From positions 4,154,001 through 4,218,000 of the forward strand of contig NZ_OZ239981.1 in NCBI RefSeq assembly GCF_965196975.1: DNA of 64,000 bases. Direction: 5' to 3'. The notes below the pieces were generated by a model, which was given only the letters and a program-made list of their open reading frames with translations, ran no database searches and had not been told where the DNA came from. The position numbers and the translations under genes are program-made. This document shows, piece by piece, positions 63,627 through 64,000 of this stretch; within the stretch, counting starts at the first letter, position 1, and the number at the start of each line of letters is the position of its first letter. The stretch is from Endozoicomonas sp965196975 (GTDB taxonomy: Bacteria; Pseudomonadota; Gammaproteobacteria; Pseudomonadales; Endozoicomonadaceae).

Positions 63627-64000
63627 ATGACTGACAATAACAAGCTGCCACTTATTCTGGAACCAGAAGATCTGGAATCGATACTGACTGCTGAAGACAA
63701 TTCGCCAGTAAAAGAACGCCTGATTATTATTGATCTTTGCAATCCCCAGTTGTATCGGCAGGCTCATGTTCCCGGAGCCATTAACGTACAACCTCATCTA
63801 CTGATTGCAGGCACACAGCCTGCCCGCGGCAAACTTCCGGCGCTCAGCCAGCTGGAATCATTGTTCAGTGAGCTTGGCTTTACTGGCGAAGAGCACTTTA
63901 TTGTTTACGACGATGAAGGCGGTGGTTGGGCTGGTCGATTCATCTGGACGCTCGATGTTATTGGTCACCGGAAATACTCTTACCTGAATGGTGGTATTCA
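63627..64000 (+). CDS. Rhodanese-type sulfurtransferase (partial)
   Basis: The N-terminal ~125 residues of a tandem-rhodanese sulfurtransferase, running off the right edge. IIDLCNPQLYRQAHVPGAINV and FIVYDDEGGGWAGRFIWTLDVIGH match the non-catalytic first rhodanese domain; the active Cys would lie in the missing second half. The chromosomal order orn/rsgA … rhodanese is also found in Pseudomonas. Confidence 0.88.
   Translation, partial: MTDNNKLPLILEPEDLESILTAEDNSPVKERLIIIDLCNPQLYRQAHVPGAINVQPHLLIAGTQPARGKLPALSQLESLFSELGFTGEEHFIVYDDEGGGWAGRFIWTLDVIGHRKYSYLNGGI

Noticed and set aside
1..64000. CRISPR arrays, tRNA and rRNA genes
   Set aside because: No regularly spaced short repeats and no recognisable tRNA or rRNA sequences were seen on either strand.

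Overview
The window looks like a chromosomal segment of a marine, animal-associated gammaproteobacterium of the Endozoicomonas type (Oceanospirillales). The evidence is mixed: Pseudomonas/Oceanospirillales-like core gene neighbourhoods (HAD–rppH–ptsP, orn/rsgA/rhodanese, tesA–ABC–FtsX), a self-contained N-acetylglucosamine PTS, heavy insertion-sequence load with several young copies, and two eukaryotic-like proteins. The genus is an inference; no rRNA or other marker gene is present.

Layout. 0–3 kb: the end of an anaerobic DMSO-reductase operon (dmsA, partial dmsB) behind a convincing FNR-type promoter. 3–12.6 kb: a GlcNAc utilisation locus. A IIA-HPr-EI fusion and a IIC-IIB-IIB permease face nagB-nagA across a 390-bp region with two near-identical palindromic operators 94 bp apart; a ROK (NagC-type) regulator follows. 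An ISKra4-family element sits between nagA and the regulator, inside an older palindromic repeat. 12.8–17 kb: an alkylglycerol-monooxygenase-like gene split by an IS with a clean 5-bp duplication, then a rearranged IS66 unit. 17–30.6 kb: a coiled-coil unknown, a DedA/VTT–flavin disulfide oxidoreductase fusion, a 264-bp MITE-like repeat, hemB, ppk, a nitrilase, an NRDE protein, a second IS66, ptsP and rppH. 31–34.2 kb: an IS982 element with another MITE nested in it, a HAD phosphatase, a palindromic repeat and a third MITE. 34.2–39.3 kb: rlmI-like methyltransferase, MFS transporter, a PhyH-like oxygenase, an AmpD-like amidase and a PhnA-like zinc protein.

39.4–44 kb holds the most unusual gene: a 1,546-residue protein with four diverged internal repeats and a C-terminal region carrying what look like the Cys box and His box of a ubiquitin-specific protease (predicted Cys1027/His1447/Asp1462). 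A third IS66 copy lies just upstream of its promoter region. 46–56 kb: an isolated fliO, an unknown gene between DnaA-box-bearing spacers, an FtsX/ABC pair with divergent tesA, and a patatin; this stretch has eight perfect TTATCCACA sites. 52.4–58.5 kb: a complete urate-to-glyoxylate pathway (puuE, alc, uraD, uraH, allA, puuD) plus guanine deaminase. 58.7 kb: a small BIR-like (inhibitor-of-apoptosis-type) protein. 59–64 kb: orn, rsgA, an M81 metallopeptidase, a TauD-like dioxygenase and a partial rhodanese.

Together the genes describe a cell able to use host- or chitin-derived GlcNAc and purine waste, to respire DMSO without oxygen, and possibly to act on host ubiquitin and apoptosis pathways. 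No rRNA, tRNA or CRISPR array was seen.
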